DNA of 64,000 nt from an uncultured Prochlorococcus sp. (GCA_902550485.1 CACCZQ010000001.1:1-64000); one strand, 5' to 3'. Numbered from the stretch's first letter, positions 43,024 through 55,018 are shown. Program-made: numbers and translations. Notes: generated by a model not told the origin, from the letters alone.

Positions 43024-43806
43024 TTACATTCCATTAATGCAGTAACCCGCATCAACATAAATTGTTTGGCCTGAAATGCCGCTAGAGAGATCACTTAATA
43101 AAAAAGCAGCTGTATTACCTACTTCTGTTTGAGTGACTGTTCTGCGTAAAGGAGCCTTTTCTTCAACATTGTGGATCATATCTAAAATGCCACCTATAGC
43201 AGAACTAGCAAGTGTTCTTATGGGCCCAGCACTTATTGCGTTAACTCTGACTTGTTTTTCGGGTCCAAGTTCTGCAGAAAGATATCTTACTGAAGCTTCT
43301 AAAGCTGCTTTAGCAACTCCCATCACGTTATAGTTAGGAATCGCCCTTTCTGAACCTAAATAAGTTAATGAGACAACTCCAGCACCATCACTAAAAAGTG
43401 GTTTTGCTGCTTTACATAAAGGTGCTAACGAATACGCACTTATATTAAGAGCCCTATCAAAACCCTCTGAAGTGGTTGCACTATAATCTCCAATCAATTC
43501 ATCGCGTCCTGCAAATGCTAAGCAGTGAACTAATCCGTCAATTTGCCCCCAATTGTCTTTTATATTTTTAAAGATTTCTTCAATTTGAGCTGGATTTTGA
43601 ACATCAAGAGGCAAAAATAATGATGGGTTTAAAGGTTCAGTTAGTTCTCTAACTTTAGACTCGAATCTTCCCTTATCATCAGGCAAATATGTGATTCCAA
43701 GTTCTGCGCCAGCTTTTGAAAGTTGTTGAGCGATACCCCATGCTATTGAACGATTGTTGGCAATTCCCGTAACAAGAATTTTTTTGCCAGTTAGATTTAG
43801 AAGCAT
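43024..43806 (-). CDS. fabI: Enoyl-[acyl-carrier-protein] reductase
   Basis: NRSIAWGIAQQLSKAGA; SLTYLGSERAIPNYNVMGVAKAALEA; SAGPIRTLA. Confidence 0.97.
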   Translation of the reverse strand: MLLNLTGKKILVTGIANNRSIAWGIAQQLSKAGAELGITYLPDDKGRFESKVRELTEPLNPSLFLPLDVQNPAQIEEIFKNIKDNWGQIDGLVHCLAFAGRDELIGDYSATTSEGFDRALNISAYSLAPLCKAAKPLFSDGAGVVSLTYLGSERAIPNYNVMGVAKAALEASVRYLSAELGPEKQVRVNAISAGPIRTLASSAIGGILDMIHNVEEKAPLRRTVTQTEVGNTAAFLLSDLSSGISGQTIYVDAGYCINGM

Positions 43807-43911
43807 TTTGTTTATTATTTCTATTATTCTCCTATATAAAAGTACCTATCTTTACGGATTACTGCAAAATATACAATAATTTTCAAATATCAAAGAATTT
43901 TTAACTTAAAC

Positions 43912-44505
43912 ATGGTCAGGACAAATTCTATGGTTTTGGAACTAGGTTTTCAATTACCTAATTTCGAAATGTTAAATGCTAATTCTTCAAAAAATGAATA
44001 TTTTAATTCTCATAATCTAGATAATCGGCATTTACTTTTAATGTTTATTTGTGCCCACTGCCCATTTGTTAAATATATTGAGAATCAAATTTTCACCCTA
44101 AGTAAAGAAATTGAAAATACAGTTCAAACAGTGGCAATTTCTAGTAATGATATTGTCACTCATCCTTCAGATTCTCCTAAAAATTTGAGATTACAAGCAC
44201 AAACACAGGGATGGAGTTTTCCTTATTTACATGATGAAAATCAAAATTTTGCTAAGAAATTAAAAGCGGCTTGCACTCCAGATTTTTATCTTTTTTCAAA
44301 TGAAGGAGATGGTGATTTTTTATTGTATTATCATGGCCAATTAGACGATAGTAGACCAGGTAATAATATCCCTCTATCTGGAAAAGATTTGCGCTCTGCC
44401 GTAAAAGATTTGAATCAAGATAATTCTTATCCTTCAAATCAGATGCCTTCTTTAGGTTGCAATATAAAATGGACTCCTGGTAAAGAACCAAGTTGGTTTA
44501 AATGA
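43912..44505 (+). CDS. Thioredoxin-fold (AhpC/TSA redoxin-like) protein
   Basis: LLLMFICAHCPFVKYIENQ CxxC motif. Confidence 0.85.
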   Translation: MVRTNSMVLELGFQLPNFEMLNANSSKNEYFNSHNLDNRHLLLMFICAHCPFVKYIENQIFTLSKEIENTVQTVAISSNDIVTHPSDSPKNLRLQAQTQGWSFPYLHDENQNFAKKLKAACTPDFYLFSNEGDGDFLLYYHGQLDDSRPGNNIPLSGKDLRSAVKDLNQDNSYPSNQMPSLGCNIKWTPGKEPSWFK

Positions 44506-44531
44506 ATTAAAAAATTTTTTTACCCATAGAA

Positions 44532-45764
44532 ATGTGGTTTATGGTTAATATATTTACTATGCAGATACCTCCATTTACTTTAGATAGGCAGTTCCAAGAA
44601 ATTGGCTCTGAAATTGAGAGTGAGGTTTCTAAAATTTTAAAAGGGGGCCAGTATATTGGAGGACAAGAAATTGCCAAATTTGAGGAGAGTTTTTCAAATC
44701 TGATTGGTGTTGAAAATACTATTGGATGTAATAGCGGAACTGATGCTTTAGTATTGGCTTTGCGCGCTTTAGATATTGGTGTGGGTGATGAAGTTATTAC
44801 CTCATCTTTTAGCTTTTTTGCAACTGCAGAGGCTATTAGTGCAGTTGGTGCTAATCCTGTTTTGGTAGATATAGATCCAGAAACTTATCTCATTAATACT
44901 GAACTAATAGAACAAGAAATAAATTCTAATACCAAGGCAATTATGCCAGTTCATCTATTTGGTAATGCAGTGAATATGACCTTAATAAAATCTTTGGCCA
45001 AGAAATATGACTTAAAAGTAATTGAAGATTGTGCTCAGGCAACATGCACAATTTGGGAAACTTCCAAAGTTGGAAGTATCGGGGATATAGGCTGTTTTAG
45101 CTTTTTCCCCACTAAAAATTTAGGAGCTGCTGGAGATGGTGGAGCAGTAACGACTTCAGATCAGAAGATTGCAAAAAAAATTAGAGAACTGGCTGTCCAT
45201 GGCAGCCCAATAAGATATCATCATACCCAAATTGGATATAACAGCAGACTGGATACCATTCAAGCTGCCATATTAAACATTAAAATTAAATATATTTCTA
45301 ATTGGATTAATAATCGCCAAAAAATTGCTAATAATTACCTTGATTTATTAGAAAAAAATCCATTTATTAGTTTTCCAAAAATTAGCTCTGATTTGATTAC
45401 CCATTCTTGGAATCAATTTGTAATCAAACTAAGAAACGATAACTATTGTTTAAATGAAGATTTTTCAAATTTATTTGATACTGATTGCAAAAAATACTAT
45501 TCCTTAAGGAATTTGGTAAAACAACAACTTTTTGAAAAAGGTATTAATTCAATTATTTATTATCCAATTCCAATACACGCACAAATAGCTTACAAAAATA
45601 AAAATTTTTCTAGAACAAAACTCATTAATACAGAGAGAATTTGTACAGAAGTTCTTAGTCTTCCAATGTTTCCTGAAATTTCTTATGAAGAGCAAGTTTA
45701 TGTAGCAGAAAATTTAAATAAAGTTTTAAAGAATTGTATAGAGGAAATTCAAATTTCAGTATAA
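44532..45764 (+). CDS. DegT/DnrJ/EryC1 family PLP aminotransferase
   Basis: GCNSGTDALVLALRA; VIEDCAQA; FSFFPTKNLGAAGDGGAV. Alternative ATGs at 44541 and 44559. Confidence 0.92.
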   Translation: MWFMVNIFTMQIPPFTLDRQFQEIGSEIESEVSKILKGGQYIGGQEIAKFEESFSNLIGVENTIGCNSGTDALVLALRALDIGVGDEVITSSFSFFATAEAISAVGANPVLVDIDPETYLINTELIEQEINSNTKAIMPVHLFGNAVNMTLIKSLAKKYDLKVIEDCAQATCTIWETSKVGSIGDIGCFSFFPTKNLGAAGDGGAVTTSDQKIAKKIRELAVHGSPIRYHHTQIGYNSRLDTIQAAILNIKIKYISNWINNRQKIANNYLDLLEKNPFISFPKISSDLITHSWNQFVIKLRNDNYCLNEDFSNLFDTDCKKYYSLRNLVKQQLFEKGINSIIYYPIPIHAQIAYKNKNFSRTKLINTERICTEVLSLPMFPEISYEEQVYVAENLNKVLKNCIEEIQISV

Positions 45765-47185
45765 AGTGATTTAAATAATCTTTGTTGTATATTGTGATTG
45801 ACAATAGGGCTTGAATAATTATTTTTTTCTAAATTAGATATCTCCCCATTTAATAATTCAGAATTTGACACTTTAGATAATTCAGGAATCCAATATTTTA
45901 TATATTCGCAAATAGGATCAAATTTTTTTGCTTGGGTATATGGATTAAAAATTCTAAGTGGTTTTGGATCCATACCGCTACTGGCGCTCCACTGCCATCC
46001 CCCATTATTGGCAGCTAAGTCTCCATCAACCAAAGTCTCCATAAATTTTTTCTCGCCCATTTGCCAATTGCATATAAGATCTTTTACAAGAAATGAAGCC
46101 ACTATCATCCTACATCTGTTATGCATCCAGCCAGTGCTATTTAATTGACGCATTGCAGCATCAACTATAGGTACTCCGGTCTCTGCGTTGCTCCAATGCT
46201 GAAACCATTCATTATTGTTTTGCCATGGAAAGTGATCCCATTTTTTTCTATATGGACCTTTCTCTAGCTCTGGGAAATGGAATAAGCAATGTTGATAAAA
46301 CTCACGCCAAACAAGTTCTTTTTGCCAAGTTTCAATTGATAAATAATTTCCTTGATTTGCAAAATCTAAATTTAAATCTAACGTGGCGTTCCAAATTTTT
46401 CTAATGCTAATGGTGCCGAATCTGAGAGATGCACTTAGAAAAGATGTCCCATTATGGGAAGGAAAATCTCGTGCAGAATTATAAGAATATATTTTTTTTT
46501 CGTTAATGAAGTTTTCTAATAATTTTTCTGCAGCATTCTCTCCAGGTCTACATGGACAAATATTGGAACCAGGAAATTTGATATTTTTGATAAATTTCTC
46601 TAGAACCGAATCAGATGAATTTATTGTCTTATTTTCTTTGAGTTTATTATCTATATCTTTAAACTGGAAAACAACTTTATCTTGGTCATATGGACCTAAT
46701 AAATTTATTTTTGATTTAAGGTTTTTATAAAAAGGCCCATAAACAGAATAAGGTTTGTTACTTCCTGAAGATATTTTTAAAGGTTCTATTAATAAGTGAT
46801 CCCAAGATTCAATAACTTGAATATCTTTTTCTTTTAAGAATTTTTTTATTTGTAAATCTCGATTAATCTCATAAGGTTCAATTGATCTATTCCAAAAAAC
46901 AAATTTAGCATCTATTTTCTTCGCTAATTGAGGAATTATTAATACCGGATCTCCTTCTTCCATGATTAATCTACTACCCATTTTTTTCCAATTATTTCCT
47001 AATTCTTGAAGCGAATTTCCTAAAAACCAAGCTCTTGAACTTGCATTGAAATCGTGTGGGTAATTTTTATCAAATATGTAAGTTGAAGTAATAGCATTTG
47101 ATAATGAAAATGCTTTGATTAAAGCTTGATTGTCAAATATTCTTAAATCCTTTCTATGCCAAAAAAGTATTCTAGGTTTATTCAT
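45749..47185 (-). CDS. phrA: Deoxyribodipyrimidine photolyase (cryptochrome/photolyase family)
   Basis: LFWHRKDLRIFDNQAL; TGVPIVDAAMRQLNSTGWMHNRCRMIVASFLVKDL; DGDLAANNGGWQWSASSG. Confidence 0.96.
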   Translation of the reverse strand: MNKPRILFWHRKDLRIFDNQALIKAFSLSNAITSTYIFDKNYPHDFNASSRAWFLGNSLQELGNNWKKMGSRLIMEEGDPVLIIPQLAKKIDAKFVFWNRSIEPYEINRDLQIKKFLKEKDIQVIESWDHLLIEPLKISSGSNKPYSVYGPFYKNLKSKINLLGPYDQDKVVFQFKDIDNKLKENKTINSSDSVLEKFIKNIKFPGSNICPCRPGENAAEKLLENFINEKKIYSYNSARDFPSHNGTSFLSASLRFGTISIRKIWNATLDLNLDFANQGNYLSIETWQKELVWREFYQHCLFHFPELEKGPYRKKWDHFPWQNNNEWFQHWSNAETGVPIVDAAMRQLNSTGWMHNRCRMIVASFLVKDLICNWQMGEKKFMETLVDGDLAANNGGWQWSASSGMDPKPLRIFNPYTQAKKFDPICEYIKYWIPELSKVSNSELLNGEISNLEKNNYSSPIVNHNIQQRLFKSLYTEI

Positions 47186-47745
47186 AATTTATCTAAAAAT
47201 TGTTTAGCTCTGAACCAAGCTGTTACAGTTTTTGCGTCAAGAATCTCATCCCCACTAGAAATAAGATTATCTAGTTCATTCGGATCTAAAATTAACACTT
47301 CTATATCTTCATCTAAATCTCCTTTAACCTCGGAATTTAGTTTGCTCAAATCACGCGCTAAAAATAAATAAATTTCCTCATCTGCATAACCAGGAGCAGG
47401 GACAAGAGTTCCAAGTTCATCCCATTTGTTTGCACTAAATCCAGTTTCTTCTTGTATTTCTCTTTTAATTGAATTAATAGGTGTTTCACCTATTTCTAAT
47501 GTACCTGCTGGAAATTCTAGTAAATACCTTGAAACAGCAAATCTATATTGCCGAAGAATGATAACTTTATTGTCTGTTGTAATAGGTACGGCTAATGCTG
47601 CCCCAGGATGCTTAATGTATCCATATTCACCTTCATGTCCATTTGGAAGCTCAATTCTATTTATTTCGAAACTAAATTTTTTTGACTTTAACTCAGATAT
47701 TTTTTCTTTAAAAATGGATCTTTTTATAAGGTTTTTGTTGCCCAT
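47182..47745 (-). CDS. NUDIX hydrolase (ADP-ribose pyrophosphatase-like)
   Basis: EFPAGTLEIGETPINSIKREIQEETGF Nudix box. Confidence 0.93.
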   Translation of the reverse strand: MGNKNLIKRSIFKEKISELKSKKFSFEINRIELPNGHEGEYGYIKHPGAALAVPITTDNKVIILRQYRFAVSRYLLEFPAGTLEIGETPINSIKREIQEETGFSANKWDELGTLVPAPGYADEEIYLFLARDLSKLNSEVKGDLDEDIEVLILDPNELDNLISSGDEILDAKTVTAWFRAKQFLDKL

Positions 47746-47796
47746 AATTTTTAAATAAAAATAGCCTAACAGTTATTTTTTGGTTTTGTAAATCAT

Positions 47797-48372
47797 TTAA
47801 ATTGACCATTTTGGGACATCACACTTTGTGATTTTTTGGCTTCTACTTAAGATTTCAGATAGTGGTGTAATAACGAAATTACGATTCATGAATCTAGGGT
47901 GAGGTAATGTTAATTCCTCGTCAACCGTATGAAAATCTTCCCACCAAAGAATATCTAAATCGAGACATCTTGATAGCCATTTCTTACCCTTTGGCGTCTC
48001 TTCTCGTCCGAAAAAACTCTCTAACTTTTTTAACTTTTTTAAAAGTAATTTCGCCTTTTTAATTGATGGTTTAGGAAAAGAATTACTTTTTATAAGTAAG
48101 AGAGTATTTAAATAATTTGGCTGCTCATTTTCAACACCATGGGGTAATGTCTCATAAATTGAAGACCAAAAAAAGCTTGCATGAAATTTGCTTTTCTCTT
48201 CTTTTTTTTTGTTGAAACTATCTCCCCACTCATTTATTATTTCCTCTATTTTGGGTTTGCAAATTAATAGTGACTCAAGAGGGCTTCCGAATTTACTATC
48301 AATATTTGCTCCGAGGGATATACATAGTCCATTTTTGATATTAAGATTTGATAATTCCACTACAAAAAACAA
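47797..48372 (-). CDS. folK: 2-amino-4-hydroxy-6-hydroxymethyldihydropteridine pyrophosphokinase
   Basis: ISLGANID N-terminus; [32 protein letters not shown]. Confidence 0.93.
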   Translation of the reverse strand: MFFVVELSNLNIKNGLCISLGANIDSKFGSPLESLLICKPKIEEIINEWGDSFNKKKEEKSKFHASFFWSSIYETLPHGVENEQPNYLNTLLLIKSNSFPKPSIKKAKLLLKKLKKLESFFGREETPKGKKWLSRCLDLDILWWEDFHTVDEELTLPHPRFMNRNFVITPLSEILSRSQKITKCDVPKWSI

Positions 48373-48408
48373 AGTTATTGGGTAAATTCTATATCAGGCA
48401 TTTTTAAA

Positions 48409-50592
48409 GTGATTTTGAACCCCGAGTTAAAAGAAAAAGGAGAAATAAAAGATTTAATGAACTCAAAGGATTCTTTTAGAGCTTTTCCTTTGGCGGCAAT
48501 TACGGGTCATAGCTTATTGAAATTATCTTTGCTTTTGGCAGCAGTTGATCCGAGTTTAGGAGGAGTGATTATCGCTGGCGGAAGAGGTACTGGCAAGTCA
48601 GTATTAGCAAGGGGTTTGCATACTTTACTCCCTCCTGTAGAAGTATTAGATAATGAATCAATACTGGAAACACTATCTAAGAGAAATAGTAATACTTCAT
48701 TAAGACCTATTGGTAGGAACCTAGATCCAGATAAACCAGAGGAATGGGATATTAGTACTAATAAATTGTTAGAGGAGGCAATTGGAAGTGATTATTTGAA
48801 TCAAATTGATGAAATTCCAAAAAAAGTAAAAGAGGCACCATTTGTTCAAGTTCCCATTGGTATAACTGAAGATAGACTTGTTGGATCAATTGATGTCGCT
48901 GCCTCATTAAGTACGGGAGAACAAGTGTTTCAGCCTGGAATTTTAGCAGAAGCTCATAGAGGTGTTCTGTATGTAGACGATATAAATTTATTAGATGATG
49001 GAATTGTAAATTTAATTCTTGAAGCTATAGGAAGAGAGCAAAATAATATTGAAAGAGATGGCTTGAGCCTCTCTCATCCTTGTAAGTCTCTTTTAATAGC
49101 AACTTATAATCCTGAAGAAGGTGCTTTACGAGATCATGTTTTAGATCGTTTTGCTATTGTGCTGTCCGCAGATCAATCTATTGATAATGCTCAAAGAGTT
49201 GAGATTACAAAATCTGTTTTATCACACGCAGAAAATAATATTAAATTTTCAGAAAAATGGTCCGAAGAATCCGATAATTTATCTACTCAATTAATTTTGG
49301 CAAGACAATGGTTAAAGGATGTCAAGATAACAAAAGAGCAAATAACCTATTTAGTGAATGAAGCTCTTAGGGGAGGAGTAGAAGGGCATAGGTCAGAACT
49401 ATTTGCTGTAAAAGTAGCAAAGGCTAATGCAGCTCTTCGAGGCGATGAAAATGTAAATTCTGAAGATCTTAAAGTCGCAGTAAGGTTAGTTATTCTTCCA
49501 CGAGCAATGCAAATTCCTCCAGAAGAAGATGATATTCAACCACCCCCTCCAGAGGATCAGAGTCCCCCACCTCCACCTCAATCAAACAATGAAGAGTCTG
49601 AACCTGATACTAATGAAAATGATAATGAGCAAGACCAAGAACAAGAAGAAGATAATTCTGATGGAGAAGAAGAATCTACTCCTGAAATACCTGAAGAATT
49701 CATATTAGATCCCGAGGCGTGTATGGTTGATCCTGATTTATTGCTTTTTTCATCAGCTAAAGCTAAAGCAGGAAATAGCGGGAGTAGATCAGTCATATTT
49801 AGTGATAGTAGAGGGAGATATGTAAAACCTATTATTCCAAGAGGTAAAGTAAAAAGAATTGCTGTAGATGCTACTCTTCGAGCTGCTGCTCCCTATCAAA
49901 AATCAAGAAGATTAAGGAACCCGAATAAATCGATAGTTATTGAAGAAAATGATTTTAGAGCAAAGCTTCTTCAAAAAAAAGCAGGAGCTTTAGTAATTTT
50001 TCTGGTTGATGCTAGTGGCTCTATGGCTTTAAATAGAATGCAAAGTGCCAAAGGTGCTGTAATAAGACTTTTAACAGAGGCATATGAGAATAGAGATGAA
50101 GTAGCTCTTATTCCTTTTAGAGGGAATCAGGCCGAAGTGCTTTTACCTCCAACGAGATCAATAACTGCTGCAAAAAGAAGATTGGAAACAATGCCTTGTG
50201 GTGGAGGATCCCCTTTAGCACATGGATTAACACAATCAGCAAAAGTAGCAAAAAACGCTCTTTCAACAGGAGATATCGGTCAAGTTATTGTTGTTGGAAT
50301 TACTGATGGCAGAGGAAATGTACCATTAGGATTATCTCTAGGACAAAATGAGGTTGAGGGAAATGATAATGAAAATGAAAATATCAATTTAAAACAGGAG
50401 GTTTTAGATATCGCTGCAAAATATCCTATGCTTGGGATAAAACTATTAGTAATTGATACAGAGAGAAAATTTATAGCGAGCGGATTTGGTAAAGAATTAG
50501 CAGAGGCGGCTCAAGGGAAATATGTCCAACTGCCAAAAGCTACTGATAAAGCAATTGCAGCTATGGCTTTAAATGCTATCAATGAATTCTAA
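48409..50592 (+). CDS. chlD: Magnesium chelatase subunit D
   Basis: GTG start; AAA+ domain, Pro/acidic linker, C-terminal VWA domain ([14 protein letters not shown]). Confidence 0.97.
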   Translation: MILNPELKEKGEIKDLMNSKDSFRAFPLAAITGHSLLKLSLLLAAVDPSLGGVIIAGGRGTGKSVLARGLHTLLPPVEVLDNESILETLSKRNSNTSLRPIGRNLDPDKPEEWDISTNKLLEEAIGSDYLNQIDEIPKKVKEAPFVQVPIGITEDRLVGSIDVAASLSTGEQVFQPGILAEAHRGVLYVDDINLLDDGIVNLILEAIGREQNNIERDGLSLSHPCKSLLIATYNPEEGALRDHVLDRFAIVLSADQSIDNAQRVEITKSVLSHAENNIKFSEKWSEESDNLSTQLILARQWLKDVKITKEQITYLVNEALRGGVEGHRSELFAVKVAKANAALRGDENVNSEDLKVAVRLVILPRAMQIPPEEDDIQPPPPEDQSPPPPPQSNNEESEPDTNENDNEQDQEQEEDNSDGEEESTPEIPEEFILDPEACMVDPDLLLFSSAKAKAGNSGSRSVIFSDSRGRYVKPIIPRGKVKRIAVDATLRAAAPYQKSRRLRNPNKSIVIEENDFRAKLLQKKAGALVIFLVDASGSMALNRMQSAKGAVIRLLTEAYENRDEVALIPFRGNQAEVLLPPTRSITAAKRRLETMPCGGGSPLAHGLTQSAKVAKNALSTGDIGQVIVVGITDGRGNVPLGLSLGQNEVEGNDNENENINLKQEVLDIAAKYPMLGIKLLVIDTERKFIASGFGKELAEAAQGKYVQLPKATDKAIAAMALNAINEF

Positions 50593-50599
50593 ATAATTC

Positions 50600-51445
50600 T
50601 TAGGGATAAATTTCATTAAGGAATTTTGAAAGTCCAATCGTTAAATCTCTTATAGATTTAGTTAATTCTTTATCTTTCGTTAATTTTTCAAAATCATCGC
50701 TCATATCATCTATTTTGGTTGAGATTGACCTAGCAGCACTAAGTGTCAATTTAATGTCATTAAGGGTTTCTTTATCATCAATAGTAGACAAAATGTTATT
50801 TAAATGATTAGCAGCGATTGTAATTTCTTTTATTAGAGGTTCAACTCTTTGTAGTTCTTGTTTAGATAAATAAATTAATTCATCAAGATTTTCTTGTGTT
50901 CTGTCAAATGTGTCAATTGAGTTAACGATGTTTTCAATTAAGTTTTCTTGATTTGTGTCTTTTAAAAGTTGACTTATTTTATTAGTTATATTTGAAAGAC
51001 TTGATAGTTGTTTACCTGTGATAGTGTCTCCCTGACAAATAATTAATTTGGCATCGCATTTTTCAGATATAGGCTTTGCAATGTTTTTTGGAATTGTCTT
51101 TTCACTAGTTTCTAAAGCAACTTGTACATCTCCTCCAAGGAAAGAATTTGTAACTACCCTTGCAAATGTTGGCCTTGGAAGAATAATTTCAGGATTATTT
51201 AAAACTATTTTTGCTTTAATTGATTCATTCGTGAACAAGATATCTTCTACCGATCCAACTAAGATTCCTCTGTAAGTAACTGGAGATTTTTTTGATAAAC
51301 CGCTTGCGTTATTGAATTCAGCAAAGAGGTACCAATTTTTTGAAGATAATCTCACTCCTCTTAGCCAAACAGAAAAAAATGTGAATATTAATATTCCTCC
51401 TAATAAGGAAAAACCAACTATTGAATCTCGTAAGCTTCTACGCAT
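50600..51445 (-). CDS. MlaD/MCE-family protein
   Basis: N-terminal TM; FAEFNNASGLSKKSPVTYRGILVGSVEDILF MCE motif. Confidence 0.9.
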   Translation of the reverse strand: MRRSLRDSIVGFSLLGGILIFTFFSVWLRGVRLSSKNWYLFAEFNNASGLSKKSPVTYRGILVGSVEDILFTNESIKAKIVLNNPEIILPRPTFARVVTNSFLGGDVQVALETSEKTIPKNIAKPISEKCDAKLIICQGDTITGKQLSSLSNITNKISQLLKDTNQENLIENIVNSIDTFDRTQENLDELIYLSKQELQRVEPLIKEITIAANHLNNILSTIDDKETLNDIKLTLSAARSISTKIDDMSDDFEKLTKDKELTKSIRDLTIGLSKFLNEIYP

Positions 51446-51450
51446 AATTT

Positions 51451-52236
51451 CTAAATGTCTTTCGGTTGCATTGGACCATCCAGTTTCCCATTCCTAAATT
51501 GAAAAACATAGGGATCTTTACTCTTTTTAAATTCATCAATGGAGCCTGCCCATCTGAATTTGCCTCCATAAAGCATTAAAACTTTGTCTGAAGTCCTTTC
51601 TATAGTACTAAGAACATGGCTAACTACAATAGATGATCCGCTGGCTTTATGATTTGTCTTATTAATTAAATCTTCAATTCTCGAAGAGGCAATGGGATCA
51701 AGCCCGGCAGTTGGTTCATCAAAAAGTAATAAAGGTTTAGAGTTTGCATTAAGAGTTTGATCAGTAATTAATGCCCTCGCAAAACTTACTCTTTTTTGCA
51801 TGCCTCCACTTAATTCATTTGGAAGTTTATTCTCAACATTAAATAACCCTACCTCAGCTAAGCATTCACGTACTACTTCATGAATTGACTTTTTCGATAG
51901 ATTTTTATTTCTCTTGAGGAGAAAACCTACATTTTCTTCAATAGTTAGAGATCCTAATAAAGCCGGATTCTGAAAAACTAGTCTTACATCAGGAGGATTA
52001 TTTTGATCTAATCTCAAATATGTTTGCTTCTCACCAAATATTCTTAATTCGCCTTTGGTAGGTAAAATTAATCCTGCTAATATTTTTAATATGGTTGATT
52101 TACCAGAACCTGAAGGGCCAACAATAGCTAATTTCTCTCCATCATTAAGTTCAAAATTTATCTGATTAAGCACATTAACTTCCCCCCAGCTTATTGAGAG
52201 GTTTTTTGTTTCAACTGCATGCTTTGATTTTTTCAA
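51451..52236 (-). CDS. ABC transporter ATP-binding protein (Mla/Ttg2A-like)
   Basis: Walker A GPSGSGKST; signature LSGGMQKR; Walker B LLLFDEPTAGLDP. Confidence 0.94.
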   Translation of the reverse strand: MKKSKHAVETKNLSISWGEVNVLNQINFELNDGEKLAIVGPSGSGKSTILKILAGLILPTKGELRIFGEKQTYLRLDQNNPPDVRLVFQNPALLGSLTIEENVGFLLKRNKNLSKKSIHEVVRECLAEVGLFNVENKLPNELSGGMQKRVSFARALITDQTLNANSKPLLLFDEPTAGLDPIASSRIEDLINKTNHKASGSSIVVSHVLSTIERTSDKVLMLYGGKFRWAGSIDEFKKSKDPYVFQFRNGKLDGPMQPKDI

Positions 52237-52367
52237 AACTTATATAAAAAACATCTATATATTCCATTTTGCCTATTTTTAGAAATAAAAAAAGGATGTG
52301 TGAATTTGATTTATAATGATTTTATGTAGTTTTTAAATTTGAGAAAAATAATTTAAGAGGTTTTTTA

Positions 52368-53753
52368 ATGAATAAGCGTAAAAGAAGTGTAAGAGGCCAT
52401 TATAAAAGTTTTAAAAAGTCTAAGTTCGTCTTTTTGACCAAAATCTTAAGATTTTTGAGTTGGCTTCTGCCAGGATTGGTTATAAAAAGATGGATGTTTA
52501 CATCTGCAATAGGATTTTTGACTACATTATTAGGCTTTGCAATTTGGACAAATTTTAGACCGCTTTATTGGCTTATTGAAATCTTTGTTTGGGTAATGAC
52601 CGGTGTAACTAGTATTTTGCCTCTATCATTAATGGGACCATTGATTTTTGTTTTTGGACTATTATTAATCGGGATTGGTCAAAATAGAAGCATTAATTCT
52701 ATTCAAAAAGCGCTTGTTCCAGAAAAAAACACATTTTTAGTTGATGCATTAAGAGTTAAAAGTAAATTAAACAGAGGCCCAAATATTGTTGCAATTGGGG
52801 GAGGTACAGGCCTTTCTACTTTGCTAAAAGGCTTGAAAAATTATAGTAGTAATATTACAGCAATCGTAACCGTATCCGATGATGGTGGAAGTAGTGGAAT
52901 TCTCAGAAAACAATTAGGTGTGCAACCTCCAGGAGATATTCGAAATTGTTTAGCAGCATTATCAAACGAAGAACCTACTTTAACTAGATTATTTCAGTAT
53001 AGATTTTCAGAAGGAAGTGGTCTGGAAGGTCATAGTTTTGGAAATCTATTCTTGTCAGCTTTAACAACAATTACAGGCAGTTTAGAAAAAGCAGTTCAAG
53101 CCTCTAGTAAGGTTTTGGCAGTTCAAGGTCAAGTTTTACCTGCAACAAATATTGATGTTATGTTATGGGCAGAATTAGAAGACGGTGAAAAAATATTTGG
53201 TGAAAGCAAGATCAGCAAATCTAAAAAATTAATTTCGAGGATTGGTTACCTACCAGAAAATCCTTCAGCTCTTCCTAGTGCTCTTGAATCTATAAAAGAA
53301 GCTGATTTAATTGTTCTTGGCCCAGGAAGTCTTTACACTTCGTTACTGCCTAATCTTTTAGTACCAGAGATAGTAGATGCCTTATTGCAAAGTAATGCTC
53401 CCAAAATTTATGTCAGTAATTTGATGACCCAGCCAGGAGAAACAGATGGACTTGATGTTTATCAACATATCAAAGCAATAGAAAAACAATTATTAAATTT
53501 TGGAGTTAATGCTCGAATTTTTAACTCAATTTTATCTCAGATTCAATTTGAAAAGTCTCCATTAGTAGACTATTACGAAAGTAGAGGGGCAGAGCCAGTT
53601 CAATGTAACAAAGAAAAATTATTATCTGAGGGTTATTATGTTTTGCAAGCACCACTATATTCAAGAAGAATAACTCCAACTCTTAGACATGATCCAAGGA
53701 GACTGGCGAGAGCAGTAATGTTTGTATACCGCAAATTAAAAAAATTAAACTAA
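52368..53753 (+). CDS. YvcK/CofD-family protein with N-terminal TM region
   Basis: [52 protein letters not shown]. Confidence 0.93.
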   Translation: MNKRKRSVRGHYKSFKKSKFVFLTKILRFLSWLLPGLVIKRWMFTSAIGFLTTLLGFAIWTNFRPLYWLIEIFVWVMTGVTSILPLSLMGPLIFVFGLLLIGIGQNRSINSIQKALVPEKNTFLVDALRVKSKLNRGPNIVAIGGGTGLSTLLKGLKNYSSNITAIVTVSDDGGSSGILRKQLGVQPPGDIRNCLAALSNEEPTLTRLFQYRFSEGSGLEGHSFGNLFLSALTTITGSLEKAVQASSKVLAVQGQVLPATNIDVMLWAELEDGEKIFGESKISKSKKLISRIGYLPENPSALPSALESIKEADLIVLGPGSLYTSLLPNLLVPEIVDALLQSNAPKIYVSNLMTQPGETDGLDVYQHIKAIEKQLLNFGVNARIFNSILSQIQFEKSPLVDYYESRGAEPVQCNKEKLLSEGYYVLQAPLYSRRITPTLRHDPRRLARAVMFVYRKLKKLN

Positions 53754-54280
53754 AAAGCATCTTGAAGTTCATAAAAATCTGGCTGAATGTAATCTTTCCG
53801 CAATGGCCATCCTCTCCAGTCTTCAGGCATTAAGAGTCTTTTGGGATTTGGATGATTAATAAAATTTATACCAAACATGTCATATGTTTCTCTTTCTTGC
53901 CAATCGCTTCCTTTGAAAATTTTATACAAACTAGGAATTGTTAAATCTGATTCTCTTTTTAGAAAAACTTTTAATCTGACCTCTTTAATCTTTTCGATCT
54001 TTTGTAAGTCATCAACAGTTATAAAGTGATAGAAGCTTACAAGATTTTTTCCTGGCCCTTCATCATAACCACCTTGACATTGAAGATAGTTGAAACCGTA
54101 GCTTCTTAAAGATGATACTGCCTCATATAATTTGCTAGGTTCTACAGCAATATTTTCTATTCCTAATTGATCATTAGTTAATGATTGATTTGGAATTCCT
54201 TCTTTAGATAAAAATTTACTTATCAATCCTTCTCTTTCAATTGAAATTTCTGAGGATTCGGCTAGAGGGTCTTTTTCCAT
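53750..54280 (-). CDS. ndhJ: NDH-1 subunit J
   Basis: 30-kDa subunit motif [36 protein letters not shown]. Confidence 0.96.
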   Translation of the reverse strand: MEKDPLAESSEISIEREGLISKFLSKEGIPNQSLTNDQLGIENIAVEPSKLYEAVSSLRSYGFNYLQCQGGYDEGPGKNLVSFYHFITVDDLQKIEKIKEVRLKVFLKRESDLTIPSLYKIFKGSDWQERETYDMFGINFINHPNPKRLLMPEDWRGWPLRKDYIQPDFYELQDAF

Positions 54281-55014
54281 TAATCTTTTTCAGTATTGAT
54301 AATTTCAGTTTTTTCAGGTTCTTCTGGCAATTCAGTTATTTTTTCTTTTTTCGATGCAGAAATGATGTTCTCTGATTTTTTGTTTAGATATTCACCTGTA
54401 TTTTCTGAGAAAACAAGATTCATTTCATGATCAGATGTTATATACCTGTGGGTTTGCTCTGTTTTTGTACGCTCTAAAATTGATTCATTACCAACTTTTT
54501 TTCTCAATTTTATTACTGCATCAAAAATTGCTTCTGGCCTTGGTGGGCACCCTGGAAGATATAAATCAACTGGTATTAGTTTATCAACTCCTCTTACAGC
54601 AGTGGTAGAGTCTGCGCTAAACATGCCTCCTGTAATTGTGCAAGCACCCATAGCGATAACATACTTTGGTTCAGGCATCTGTTCATAAAGTCTAACCAAG
54701 GCGGGAGCCATCTTCATCGTTACTGTTCCAGCAACTATGAGTAAGTCTGCTTGCCTTGGTGAGCTTCTAGGAACTAATCCAAATCTATCAAAATCAAATC
54801 TAGACCCGATTAAGGCAGCAAATTCTATAAAACAACAAGCTGTTCCATAAAGAAGAGGCCATAGACTACTTAATCTAGCCCAATTGTGTAGATCATCTAG
54901 GCTGGTTAATATTATATTTTCACTTAAATCAGTGGTAACTTGTGGGGCACCAAGTGGATTGCAAGTCCCTTCTCTGATTTCTCTTATTGCTTTTGGGGAT
55001 AATTGTGGGTTCAA
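54280..55014 (-). CDS. ndhK: NDH-1 subunit K
   Basis: [38 protein letters not shown] Fe-S cysteines. Confidence 0.97.
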   Translation of the reverse strand: MNPQLSPKAIREIREGTCNPLGAPQVTTDLSENIILTSLDDLHNWARLSSLWPLLYGTACCFIEFAALIGSRFDFDRFGLVPRSSPRQADLLIVAGTVTMKMAPALVRLYEQMPEPKYVIAMGACTITGGMFSADSTTAVRGVDKLIPVDLYLPGCPPRPEAIFDAVIKLRKKVGNESILERTKTEQTHRYITSDHEMNLVFSENTGEYLNKKSENIISASKKEKITELPEEPEKTEIINTEKD

Positions 55015-55018
55015 TTTT

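Noticed and set aside
49578-49796. Ser-rich 72-aa minus-strand ORF
   Set aside because: Antisense of the acidic/proline linker of ChlD; low-complexity artefact.
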